DNA of 64,000 nt from assembly GCA_020846715.1 (NCBI GenBank), contig JADLDK010000017.1, positions 1-64,000 on the forward strand, read 5' to 3'. Within the stretch, counting starts at the first letter, position 1. Each line of letters opens with the position of its first letter. Of this stretch, positions 18,501-26,543 are shown in pieces. The stretch comes from Armatimonadota bacterium (lineage in GTDB: Bacteria > Armatimonadota > UBA5829 > DSUL01). A model generated the notes under the pieces. The model did not search any database and was not told the origin of the DNA. It saw only the letters and a list, made by a program, of their open reading frames with translations. The translations under genes were made by a program, and so were the position numbers.

Positions 18501-18817
18501 GCTGTCCAGCCGCCGATGAACTCAGCCGGCCAGTTGTGGTTCCAATACTGCAGCTTGAGGCTGTCCGGATCGGGCGCAGAGCCATCAAAGATGACTTCAA
18601 AGGAGCTGACCTGTCGTGGCTTCTCCCACTCCAGTCCTATGTGCCAGCCGCCCTGAGCTTCATCGAAAACAGGCCGCCAGAGACCGTTTTCCTGCGCTAT
18701 CTCAACGGCTTCAATCTCTTCAGGATTACCGCCAGTCCAACCCCTGACTCTCCCAAAAGCTGCGAGGTCCACCGCCTCGCCCACACGCCGCTCTTTGTCA
18801 AACCCATCTATCGCCAT
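15536..18817 (-). CDS. Large cytoplasmic six-hairpin glycosidase-like protein
   Basis: The 1093-residue protein has no signal peptide. Residues 1 to about 160 resemble a discoidin/F5-8C-like sandwich (GGWHIGLEWEKPRQVSSFEV). A central beta region of several hundred residues follows, then an alpha-helical domain from about residue 600 with NYNLDHGFVLFSLAEHYFLTRD and ECGVLEPCEDQSTWILKD, as in (alpha/alpha)6 six-hairpin glycosidases. A C-terminal beta domain ends it. The architecture resembles GH78-type rhamnosidases and relatives, and rhamnulokinase is encoded elsewhere in the window. I cannot place it in a family or name catalytic residues. It starts 144 bases from the divergent GH116 gene. Confidence 0.6.
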   Translation of the reverse strand: MAIDGFDKERRVGEAVDLAAFGRVRGWTGGNPEEIEAVEIAQENGLWRPVFDEAQGGWHIGLEWEKPRQVSSFEVIFDGSAPDPDSLKLQYWNHNWPAEFIGGWTAIDDPYNGSWVNLHGDIEKDGNRLSWRFHPLDFTEMDKANDFAVFYRQTYRFRLLYGQNQGPAVRDWRALSTSAWREADLVVQVKETESSQLRLSITNGEIRSQRDSGGSIEANVLWADTSSQIDLKLLPVAPDMTVLHVYRGEEIIGSVSIEDTFKGPVDVTDIGLRVTCRIAPPERRKLADPVFERVKTEPEQSLERASAEIPHLVKTIQKRYVPLGVDANRQEFALRYDGTIFIDRREIKSMSGDTARQLHPGKSIHYRFPTMDPPDFRQRENGTRQSALNGYLPIYTSAWTDRGIAFEKQDFAALLYDSLENPWEKRGNETVCLFSRIRIRNTVRLPAKAHFWMVIEQPESLSVEDGFVYANARITRDTIRVASGAAEHFWTEKPYSERRMRALFETGGRGELKACACGYDPLNVTSFPNAVLYTLDLDSCEEHEIVLKIPFITFLGDEGREEVRNADFAAKLQDTQSYWQSLIDSGASITVPEKQITDFVRATLPHVAITADRDIKTGFDLLAAATFGYMVCANEAMHQVRALDLRGHHHRARKYLEPFLALQSTRPMHGKFKTQEGVLHGLKLDEETDYQTFNYNLDHGFVLFSLAEHYFLTRDADWARSIARNMILACDFVTLERRYTMKPGDYPDGKAAEYGLIPPGHLEDNPEWLYWYAVNAYCYRGMDAAARVLEELGHSDAKRIRAEADAYREDLRRSMRINMQLSPATELLDGNFVPFTPTRSGLFSRDLGWIRDSLYGPVHSIECGVLEPCEDQSTWILKDTEDNVYISPLRGRRVDILRDWFSQGGNTIQSGLVPMVMVYVKRDEPEHAIRALFNGFAQNIYRDVNCFAEHPVEAFGLGVGPFYKTPDECCWVNWLRHILLSEIGYDTLRIAPATPRAWLAEGQGFSADDMASYFGPLSFRIESSDKAREIRAVVEPPRRNPPASLELRLRHPDARPLQSVTVNGRDWTRFNPASEIIHLDPQTDGKLEIVGRY

Positions 18818-18961
18818 CAGACTCTCTCCTGTCGCTGGATTCCCAAACGGCTGAGTTCCACTCAGACAGCGCCAGTTCCTCCACAGGAAGGGAGGCGTGC
18901 AGGAGTTTACAGGCCTCCAGCCAAACTTTAGGTGGACACAGAGGCTTTTGGAGGAGCGCTT

Positions 18962-21900
18962 ATGCCAGAAGAAAGAGATTGCCGCACGCCAGGATGTTGC
19001 TCTGGAGGATACACGCGCAGGGACTTCATTCGTCTCGCGGTTTCGGCGGGCGCTGGTTTTTCACTTTTCGGACTTCCAGGCTTCGCGGTTGCGTCACCAG
19101 ACCACAAACTCAGCGAACAGGAATTGGAACGGTGGCTGGAGGCGGTTATGGGGCCGGCCAATCCACTCACTTATTCGCCCCGCAACAATCCTTTAGCGGC
19201 TGTACCTTTCGGTGGTATTGGCTGCGGCAATGTCTACGTGGGTGTTGACGGCGCGCTCAAGGACTGGCTGATCTTCAACAATGTTCAGCCAGTCCAGATA
19301 CCCAACACGTTCTTCGCAATCCGGTGCGCTGGTCCATCCGGTAGAAACGTCACTCGTGCTCTCCAAACACAGCAAATACAAGGCGTTGAAAAGTTGCTGC
19401 TGGTTGAAGACATCAAACTGACTGGTGAGTATCCACAGGCGCTGCTTGAGTATCTGGACGCAGATCTTCCTGTTTCTGTCAAGCTGAAGGCTGCAACGCC
19501 GTTTGTACCGTTGAACTCGCGTGGCAGCGCGATTTCGGGCGTACGTTTTGACTTCACCGTCAGGAATTCCAGTCCAGATACGCAGAAAGTGAGCATGCTC
19601 TTTGCTGCTCAGAACAGCGCTGGGCTTGGCAGCTTTGGTGGAAACGTCAATACAGTTCGATCTGAAGGCTCTCTGACCTCCATCGTCATGGCTATTCGGC
19701 CGGGAATTGAGCCAAGCATTGATGAGCCAACTCGAATTCTGTCAACGGCGCGGAATTTTACGCCCACGACCGAGGAGATGCCTGAAGAGCTCACGGTCAC
19801 TGCGGCCACGCCGGGACTTCTGAAGGCTCCTTTCAAGAAGGAAGGCTCTTCAGCACGCACAATCTACTGGCTCGAAGAGCCGTCTCTGTACGAAGCAGGA
19901 GCGCTAAGGCACATTGAAGCGGCTGCTTCATCGGGCGCGCACATCGTGTTTTCCGGGGCAGTATCTTTGTTGAACGCTGCGGCAGGCGCCTCTGAGTTGT
20001 CTGTCGAGCGTCCGGACATAGTCATTGACGATTTCGAGGACGGCGCCTTCCACAAATGGCAGGTCACGGGAGATGCGTTTGCCGCGGGACCGCAGACCGG
20101 GACTCTACCATTTCAACAGCCTGTAAGCGGTTATGAGGGCAAGTATTTCGTAAACAGCTTCAACAACGGAGATGGTACGACAGGCCGAATGATAAGCCGG
20201 CCCTTTGAGATTCAACGCCGGGCAATCAGCTTTCTGATAGGTGGCGGAGCATATCCAGGGCAAACGTGCCTGAACCTGGTAGTCCACGACCGCATTGTAC
20301 GCACTCAAACCGGAAAAAATTCGGAGTCTCTCGAAAGAGTGTCTTGGGATGTCTCGGGACTTCAGGGACAGAAGGCTCACCTCGAGATTGTGGACCAGCA
20401 CAGTGGATCCTGGGGCCATGTGAATGTGGACGATATTCGTCAGACGGATGAGTCAACGGCCAAGCTGACCAAAGAAGCGGCCTCACTGCTTGGCCAACTC
20501 CTGCCTGTAGGTCTGGCAGTCCTTTCGGAGCAGACTGGTCCCGTGTCTGCAGATGTGAAACTTGATGGCGTTACGGCATCTCTTACATTGCCCCAGGTCT
20601 ACGGATCACCCGATATGACGCTCTCTAACGGCGCTCAGGTGATTGCTCGTTCGGAAGACGGCTCTCCGCTGATAGTTTCTCACAGATATAAGAATGGCTC
20701 CGCTACGCTCGTCCTTGGCCCATTGTGGATGCAAAATGATCAAACTTCTGAGACGCGCCAACAGGCGCTCAGCTTTCTGGTGGCGGTGGCGGAAGGTCAT
20801 TACACACCTGGAAAGGGCATTCAGAAGCGCGATCCGGCCTATGGCGAGATGAGCATTTCAACAGATGCTCCATCTTCCACGGCCCTGCCATTCTTCCAAA
20901 GCGCTGATCAGTTGTTAGCGCTGTTCAGTGCGCGAGGCTCTTTGCCAAGCGGTCGCGATGGAGAGGAGACGACCCCATCTGCGCCATCAGAAACTGCCAA
21001 CGCTGCGCTTTCAGTCTCATCGGAGATTCCGCCTGGACAAGAGAATACCTTCAGCTTCTACCTGACCTGGCGCTTTCCAAACTACTGGTTTCAGAACAGA
21101 TGGATTGGCAATCGCTACGCCAGATTCTGGAGTGATTCCTTTCAAGTCGCTCGTACTCTTGCGAATGATGCAGCCCTTGCCCGGCAGACCGAGAGTTATC
21201 TGAAGTCAATGTACCAAACCAGTCTTCCCTACTGGCTGATAGACTGTCTATCCAGTCAGTCGAGCACCATCAGAAGTGAGGTCTGCGTCTGGACGGATCA
21301 GGACGCTTTTGCCGGGTATGAAGGCTCGGGCGGGTGCTGCCCGATGAACTGTACTCACGTCTGGGGCTATGAGCAGACGCTCGCGCGCCTCTTCCCGGAT
21401 CTCGAGCGCCGAATGCGGAATGCCGATTTCAAGCATCAGCAGAATGCCGACGGTGGCATTAACAATCGCATCAGCCTGCCCGTGGTAGACCATCCGACAG
21501 GTGAGCGGCCGTTTGTTGACGGGCACGCCAGCAGCATTCTGAAAGCTTACCGCGAGCATCTGAACTCACCCGACGCCAGTTTTCTGAACCAGTACTGGCC
21601 GAATATCCGCAAAGCCGTTGATTATCTGGTTCATCTCGACGGAGACAGCCCGGATGGAATCATCGAAGGCGAGCAGTGGAACACTTACGACTGCCAGGTC
21701 AGCGGTCCGAATAGCTTCATTGGGAGCTACTATCTGGCTGCGCTCAGGGCAGGCGAAGAGATGGCCAAAGAGATGGGAGACCACCAGGCCGCCGGGCGAT
21801 GGCGGTCGATATTCGAGTCCGGCCAGAAGCGGCTTGTAGAGCTTTGCTGGAACGGAGAATACTTCGTCCAGAAGCTTCAGAACTATCAGGATTTTCCGAC

Positions 21901-22699
21901 ACAGTACGGTCCAGGTTGCCTTTCGGATCAGCTTATCGGGCAGTGGTGGGCGCATCAGCTTGGGCTTGGATACGTGCTGCCGCAGAAGCTGGTAAGAACG
22001 GCGCTGCGCAGTATCTACAAGTACAACTGGCGGTCGGATTTCAGTGACTTCAAGCACGCGCAGCGCGTATTTGCTGATGGTCACGACAAGGGCTTGCTGA
22101 ACTGCTCATGGCCGCATGGCGGACGTCCGGAAAGGCCCATCCTCTACTGTGATGAAGTCTGGACGGGTGTGGAGTACCAGGTGGCTGCGCACATGATCTA
22201 CGAGGGTATGTTGCAGGAAGGAATGGCCATTGTAGCTGGAGCGCGGGAGCGCTACGACGGCGCAAGGCGCAACCCGTGGAACGAAATCGAATGTGGTGGA
22301 CACTATGCCCGCGCCATGTCCAACTGGTCTATCCTGCTTGCGCTCTCAGGATTTCACTATCGTGGACCGCAGGCACAGTTGGAGTTTGCCCCGAAGATGC
22401 ACGCCGAGGCTTTCAAATCCTTTTTCTCTGTGAGCCAGGGGTGGGGCAGTTTTGCTCAGCGCAGGCAGGGCGACCTCCAGACGAGCAATGTGCACCTGGC
22501 GCACGGGGAGCTGCGGTTGAAAACGCTATTGGTGACAATCCCGGAAGGGGCGAGGCTCCTTTCGGGCGAGGCCACTGTAAGCGGGCGCAAGGTTGGGAAA
22601 ATCTTTACTAGAGGACCAAAGGCGGTTGTTACGTTCAGTCCAGAGATTACTCTGACGGCCGGACAGACTCTTTCGCTCAGACTGCGACTGTCACGCTAA
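18962..22699 (+). CDS. Tat-exported GH116 (GBA2-like) glycosidase with inserted beta-sandwich domain
   Basis: GH116 enzymes are retaining beta-glucosidases/glucosylceramidases and related activities. The protein (1245 residues from the ATG at 18962, with GGAGGAG upstream) starts with a Tat signal (YTRRDFIRLAVSAG). The N-terminal GBA2 beta domain begins at PLAAVPFGGIGCGNVYVG. The catalytic alpha-domain carries the likely nucleophile Glu787 in AGYEGSGGC and acid/base Asp910 in NTYDCQVSGPN, aligned by eye with the GBA2 motifs. Between them, about residues 354-496 form a separate sandwich (DDFEDGAFHKWQVTGDAF to WGHVNVDDI) like the insert seen in some GH32-type levanases. It sits within a region (about 290-600) resembling a split amidotransferase-like fold. 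Usual family members are 800-950 residues. Substrate is unknown. Confidence 0.88.
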   Translation: MPEERDCRTPGCCSGGYTRRDFIRLAVSAGAGFSLFGLPGFAVASPDHKLSEQELERWLEAVMGPANPLTYSPRNNPLAAVPFGGIGCGNVYVGVDGALKDWLIFNNVQPVQIPNTFFAIRCAGPSGRNVTRALQTQQIQGVEKLLLVEDIKLTGEYPQALLEYLDADLPVSVKLKAATPFVPLNSRGSAISGVRFDFTVRNSSPDTQKVSMLFAAQNSAGLGSFGGNVNTVRSEGSLTSIVMAIRPGIEPSIDEPTRILSTARNFTPTTEEMPEELTVTAATPGLLKAPFKKEGSSARTIYWLEEPSLYEAGALRHIEAAASSGAHIVFSGAVSLLNAAAGASELSVERPDIVIDDFEDGAFHKWQVTGDAFAAGPQTGTLPFQQPVSGYEGKYFVNSFNNGDGTTGRMISRPFEIQRRAISFLIGGGAYPGQTCLNLVVHDRIVRTQTGKNSESLERVSWDVSGLQGQKAHLEIVDQHSGSWGHVNVDDIRQTDESTAKLTKEAASLLGQLLPVGLAVLSEQTGPVSADVKLDGVTASLTLPQVYGSPDMTLSNGAQVIARSEDGSPLIVSHRYKNGSATLVLGPLWMQNDQTSETRQQALSFLVAVAEGHYTPGKGIQKRDPAYGEMSISTDAPSSTALPFFQSADQLLALFSARGSLPSGRDGEETTPSAPSETANAALSVSSEIPPGQENTFSFYLTWRFPNYWFQNRWIGNRYARFWSDSFQVARTLANDAALARQTESYLKSMYQTSLPYWLIDCLSSQSSTIRSEVCVWTDQDAFAGYEGSGGCCPMNCTHVWGYEQTLARLFPDLERRMRNADFKHQQNADGGINNRISLPVVDHPTGERPFVDGHASSILKAYREHLNSPDASFLNQYWPNIRKAVDYLVHLDGDSPDGIIEGEQWNTYDCQVSGPNSFIGSYYLAALRAGEEMAKEMGDHQAAGRWRSIFESGQKRLVELCWNGEYFVQKLQNYQDFPTQYGPGCLSDQLIGQWWAHQLGLGYVLPQKLVRTALRSIYKYNWRSDFSDFKHAQRVFADGHDKGLLNCSWPHGGRPERPILYCDEVWTGVEYQVAAHMIYEGMLQEGMAIVAGARERYDGARRNPWNEIECGGHYARAMSNWSILLALSGFHYRGPQAQLEFAPKMHAEAFKSFFSVSQGWGSFAQRRQGDLQTSNVHLAHGELRLKTLLVTIPEGARLLSGEATVSGRKVGKIFTRGPKAVVTFSPEITLTAGQTLSLRLRLSR

Positions 22700-22740
22700 C
22701 CAGGTGAGCCTCAAATCGCTTCGAGAAGCAACTTTCTATC

Positions 22741-22764
22741 CCTCCAGGTTTCCGAACCTGGAGG
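22741..22764. terminator. Perfect hairpin between convergent GH116 and usp genes
   Basis: CCTCCAGGTT (22741-22750) pairs perfectly with AACCTGGAGG (22755-22764) around the tetraloop TCCG. There is no T-tract on either side, so it may act as a mRNA 3'-end stabiliser rather than a canonical terminator. Confidence 0.6.
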
Positions 22765-22830
22765 CATGAACAAATTGCCGTTCTAGCAGCCATCGGACCG
22801 GACACTTTCGGTCTGGCTTTGCGTGTCGCG

Positions 22831-23247
22831 CTAATCAGATACGGGTCGAGGCGCTTTGACGAGCAACAGCGGAATGTGAGTGAGCCGTTTGACATCCTCG
22901 GCGACGCTACCCATCACCCAGCGCATGAGTGACGAGTGCCCGTGCGTCCCGATTACAATGAGATCGCAATTCAACTTCTCCGCATCCTCAGCGATGGCGT
23001 GCCCAGGCTCACCCTGGCCGATGGCAGTTTCGCAGTCCAGACCCTCTTGCGCCATTCGCGCCCTAATCTTCGCGAGATAGGCTTCCGCTTCCTCCATCTC
23101 GTGAGCTTTGGAGTCGCGCGTGTGGTAATGGGCTACGCGATACAGGATGAGGGTGCTGCCCAACTCGCGAGCGAGCCTGCTGATGTGTTCCAGCGTAGCA
23201 TCATCCACTCTGCTGTGATCCAGGGCCACCAGAATTCGCTTATACAA
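22831..23247 (-). CDS. Universal stress protein, UspA family
   Basis: The 138-residue protein is a single Usp domain. It starts MYKRILVALDHS and ends with the ATP-binding signature GTHGHSSLMRWVMGSVA (G-x2-G-x9-G-S), so it should be of the nucleotide-binding type. It starts with TTG at 23247, preceded by GGGAG at a spacing of 6. It lies 21 bases downstream of the Nramp transporter gene on the same strand, so the two are probably cotranscribed; a regulatory or stress-linked role in metal uptake is an inference. Confidence 0.92.
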   Translation of the reverse strand: MYKRILVALDHSRVDDATLEHISRLARELGSTLILYRVAHYHTRDSKAHEMEEAEAYLAKIRARMAQEGLDCETAIGQGEPGHAIAEDAEKLNCDLIVIGTHGHSSLMRWVMGSVAEDVKRLTHIPLLLVKAPRPVSD

Positions 23248-23268
23248 GGCAATCTCCCGTATCGCTGC

Positions 23269-24624
23269 TCAAAACAGATCTCCAAGAGCGTGGTACAGCA
23301 GCATAACATTCAGACCAATAATCAGAGCCGAGACCGCGATAGCAAGCGCGAACTCAGTCCCGCGACTTCGAAAAGCACCCATCACCTTCTCGCTGCGCGC
23401 CAGCACAACCAGAGGAATAATGGTCAGTGGAAGCTGAATGGACAGGGCCAACTGGCTGTAGATCAGTGCTTTGTAGCTGTCTACGCCCATTGCGATGACA
23501 ATGATGCACGGCACGCTTGTCACGACCAGTCCTATCCGGTAGAACACACTGTGCGGGTCTTCCGGCTTTCCAGCAAAGCCTGCCAGCACATTCGCCTCAG
23601 CAAGAGAGGACGTAATTGAGCTGCCGATCCCGGCAAACAGCAGTGCTACGCCGAACAGAAATTGGGCGAGAGCGCCTCCGATGTCAGCGCCCGTTATGCG
23701 GGCGGCCAAAGGCCGGAGAGTGGCCGAGGCCTGTTCTATTGAACTGACCAGCGTACTGTGCCTGTAAAAGACAGCTGCAGCCACCACTATCATTGAGCAG
23801 TTAACCAGCCATCCGAGCGCCATTGCCAGCGACGTATCCCAGAGCTCAAAGCGTACCAGACGTTTCCGTTCCGCATCAGACACGCCCCAGTCCCGGCTCT
23901 GGATGACGTTGGAGTGGAGATAGATATTGTGTGGCATCACCACGGCCCCAAGCATGGCCATGGCAATGACAATGTTGCTGGCGGTCAAAGTCGGAACAAC
24001 CAGACCCGGAGCGACAGCCTTCCAGTTCGGTTGGACTAGAAACAGCTCTACGACATAGCACGCGGCGATAATCGCCAGAAAGCCCAGGATCATGCGCTCC
24101 AGGCGGTGATAGCGCTGTCCTAAAATAGCGACAAAGACAATCAGAACAGTCAACGGGGCGCCGATCACAGGCGGAATGCCAAACAGAAGCTGAAATCCCA
24201 GAGCGGCGCCCAGATATTCGGCCATGTCTGTGGCTACGCAAGCGATAACAATGGAAACGCCCAGGATCGCAGAAAGCCATTTCGGTGACCGGCTGTAAAT
24301 ATTGACTGCCAGAGATTTGCCAGTGACAATACCCAGCCGTGCGACCATATGCTGCATCAGAACGAGCATCAGGGTCGAGAGTGTGATCACCCAGAGCAGT
24401 TCGTAGCCAAACTCAGACCCCCCGGCGATGTTAGTCGCCCAGTTGCCCGGGTCGATAAAGCCCACAGTGACTATGAAGCCTGGACCCAGGTAGCGCAGCA
24501 ATGCGCGCAAAAAGCTGAGCAGGTCTTCCGGTTCGTGCTCTGGCAGTACCTGAGGCTCTTCAGCAAAGAGTTCGGGCGTGTCCGGATTGTGTTTGTCGGG
24601 GAAGTCCACGGAGTTAGTCTTCAC
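23269..24624 (-). CDS. mntH: Nramp family divalent metal transporter (MntH-like)
   Basis: Proton-coupled importer of Mn(II)/Fe(II) in the inner membrane. The 451-residue protein has about eleven membrane segments. The metal site is complete: Asp58 and Asn61 in the DPGN motif of the first helix, and Met230 in AVVMPHNIYLHS of the sixth. These match the metal-binding positions of structurally studied Nramps. The N-terminal 40 residues are acidic and cytoplasmic. The start appears to be GTG at 24624, without a clear ribosome-binding site. The 115 bases to the divergent gene show no MntR box or manganese riboswitch that I can recognise. A usp gene follows. Confidence 0.93.
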   Translation of the reverse strand: MKTNSVDFPDKHNPDTPELFAEEPQVLPEHEPEDLLSFLRALLRYLGPGFIVTVGFIDPGNWATNIAGGSEFGYELLWVITLSTLMLVLMQHMVARLGIVTGKSLAVNIYSRSPKWLSAILGVSIVIACVATDMAEYLGAALGFQLLFGIPPVIGAPLTVLIVFVAILGQRYHRLERMILGFLAIIAACYVVELFLVQPNWKAVAPGLVVPTLTASNIVIAMAMLGAVVMPHNIYLHSNVIQSRDWGVSDAERKRLVRFELWDTSLAMALGWLVNCSMIVVAAAVFYRHSTLVSSIEQASATLRPLAARITGADIGGALAQFLFGVALLFAGIGSSITSSLAEANVLAGFAGKPEDPHSVFYRIGLVVTSVPCIIVIAMGVDSYKALIYSQLALSIQLPLTIIPLVVLARSEKVMGAFRSRGTEFALAIAVSALIIGLNVMLLYHALGDLF

Positions 24625-24739
24625 TACGGCACGCTGGCCAGATTTTCCTCTAGCCGGAGTTTATGAAGTGGGAGGTTTGTCCGGGCTGACAGGAAACTGC
24701 GATGCACCGCTCGAAGACTAAAGATAGGGGATCCTCAAT

Positions 24740-26512
24740 ATGAATCAGACTGTTATTATCGCTATCTTATTTTCCGTTTTACTGGCTATACCGGCTTCAG
24801 GAGTTGAGGCCGCGCAGGAGCCGCCAAACAATCCGAGCACAGCCGAGGCGGCAGCCTGGGTGAAAGAGCATCAGCCCAAGCAGATGCCGCGAAAAGGAAT
24901 CGTACCTTCCGGTGTCATGTTGATGACCAACGATCCAGGGGGTAATCCCGGGGACGACTGGGACGACGTTGGCACCTGGAGAACGATCCGCGAGGCCTAC
25001 ATTGACCAGACGGGCTGCAACACGGAGCACGTTGGCATCAGTTGGGGCGCCACGGAAAAGAGCGCTCCGGTTGGCGGCAGGCACACATACGATTTTTCAG
25101 GCGTTCGCGTAAGTCCTCGAGCTCTGCGCCAGAAGTACATCATCTGCAAGCTGGATCATATGAACAGCGACTGGGGCAACAAGCTCCTGTTCTCTCAGGA
25201 CAGCAAAGATCGACAGATCTACGATCAGTACCTGTCCGCATGGGCTAAAGCGGTCGCGCAGTATATGAACCAGAAATATGGCGTCACTCTTTTTGAATGC
25301 GGAGGCAACGAGCGCGATCTTGTGGCGGAATCCACGTTCAAGCCTTACTTCCCCAACTGGTACGTCTTCTATATGACCCCAGTGCGAGCCATCTACAACG
25401 GAGTCAAAGCGGCCTCCCCAAACAACAGGCTGATTGCGGGCAACTTCTGCTACACCGACCGGGCGCACGTTAGCTGCATGTTCCTGCTGGACGGAAAGCG
25501 CTATTTCGACATCTACGCTATCCACGCCTACGGGCCTCAGGATGCTCATATCGACATGGAGCAGCTTGTGGAAGCCAGGCAGGAGCTCGAGGCACGTGGG
25601 GCTGGAGACGTCCCGATTCTGGTAGTTGAAGGCTGGTCCAGCCTGCCACTACCCGCGTCCATTGAGCAAGATAGGACCTGGAAGGGTGGGGCTCGTCCCT
25701 ACACCGAGCCAGAGATTGAGCACTTTCGTCAGGCGGTACTTGACGGGTGGCGCAATCTGACGACAGAGCGTCCTGGTGAGTACAGCCTCAAAAATCTCGC
25801 AGGAGCGAACTTCTTCGTGCTCAACGATCACTGGGGAGGGCGCGGTTGGGCGGCTCGCGGAAAAGCCCAGTACGACGACAGCGGAAAGCTGAAAGGCTTC
25901 CTGTTGGACGGCTACTACATAGGCACGACTGATCCAGATTATCTCAAACCAATTCTCCGCCCCTGGGGCCTGATTGACATCAACGGTCTTCCAAAGGGAG
26001 ATACTGTGTACGGGTTTCCGCCATACCTGCCAAAGAACAACTTCACCGCTACACTGCATGTGGACTTGGAGACGTCTTACTATGACTCCAGGCATCCGGA
26101 ATGGACTGCGCCGCAGGTGAAAGCTGCAACGACCTACCGCGCAACTGTTGAGTTCACTAACAAAGAAAAGACACCCATGACGGACTGCCATTTCAGTCTT
26201 TCTGAGAGAAGCGACAAGGACTCCCCGGGAGGATACGCCTTTGCCTTTGTGCAGGGCCAACTGCATACAACCGCCAATCCGGATGAGCGCCATCTCGTGC
26301 AGGCTACTCTGATTTCACCGAAGCCTCCAACCACAGTCCAGCCGGGACAGACAGTGACTCTGGAGTATGAAGTCACCTTTGACCCGTCCCTGGACGCTGC
26401 CCCGGATGGAGTCCAGAAGCGCGTCCGTCCGATCGCAAACCTGTATTACGTGTGGGATGGACGGCCTTACCACACAGACGCCTGGCTGCCACGCGTGATG
26501 GTGAAAAAATAA
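24740..26512 (+). CDS. Secreted clan-A (TIM-barrel) glycosidase-like protein
   Basis: A signal peptide (about residues 1-24) precedes a TIM-barrel of the GH5/GH39-like clan A. LFECGGNERD holds the probable acid/base Glu191 after strand 4, and PILVVEGW holds the probable nucleophile Glu297 after strand 7. DIYAIHAYGPQDAH resembles the usual strand-6 His-containing turn. From about residue 450 a beta-sandwich follows with TYRATVEFTNKEK and QPGQTVTLEYEVTFD, like an alpha-galactosidase NEW3-type or CARDB-like module. I do not recognise the exact family, so substrate is open. It is followed after 31 bases by another such enzyme, and probably forms an operon of three genes. Confidence 0.7.
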   Translation: MNQTVIIAILFSVLLAIPASGVEAAQEPPNNPSTAEAAAWVKEHQPKQMPRKGIVPSGVMLMTNDPGGNPGDDWDDVGTWRTIREAYIDQTGCNTEHVGISWGATEKSAPVGGRHTYDFSGVRVSPRALRQKYIICKLDHMNSDWGNKLLFSQDSKDRQIYDQYLSAWAKAVAQYMNQKYGVTLFECGGNERDLVAESTFKPYFPNWYVFYMTPVRAIYNGVKAASPNNRLIAGNFCYTDRAHVSCMFLLDGKRYFDIYAIHAYGPQDAHIDMEQLVEARQELEARGAGDVPILVVEGWSSLPLPASIEQDRTWKGGARPYTEPEIEHFRQAVLDGWRNLTTERPGEYSLKNLAGANFFVLNDHWGGRGWAARGKAQYDDSGKLKGFLLDGYYIGTTDPDYLKPILRPWGLIDINGLPKGDTVYGFPPYLPKNNFTATLHVDLETSYYDSRHPEWTAPQVKAATTYRATVEFTNKEKTPMTDCHFSLSERSDKDSPGGYAFAFVQGQLHTTANPDERHLVQATLISPKPPTTVQPGQTVTLEYEVTFDPSLDAAPDGVQKRVRPIANLYYVWDGRPYHTDAWLPRVMVKK

Positions 26513-26543
26513 CTGAGCGACTGTTCCGACAGGAGAATCCGAC

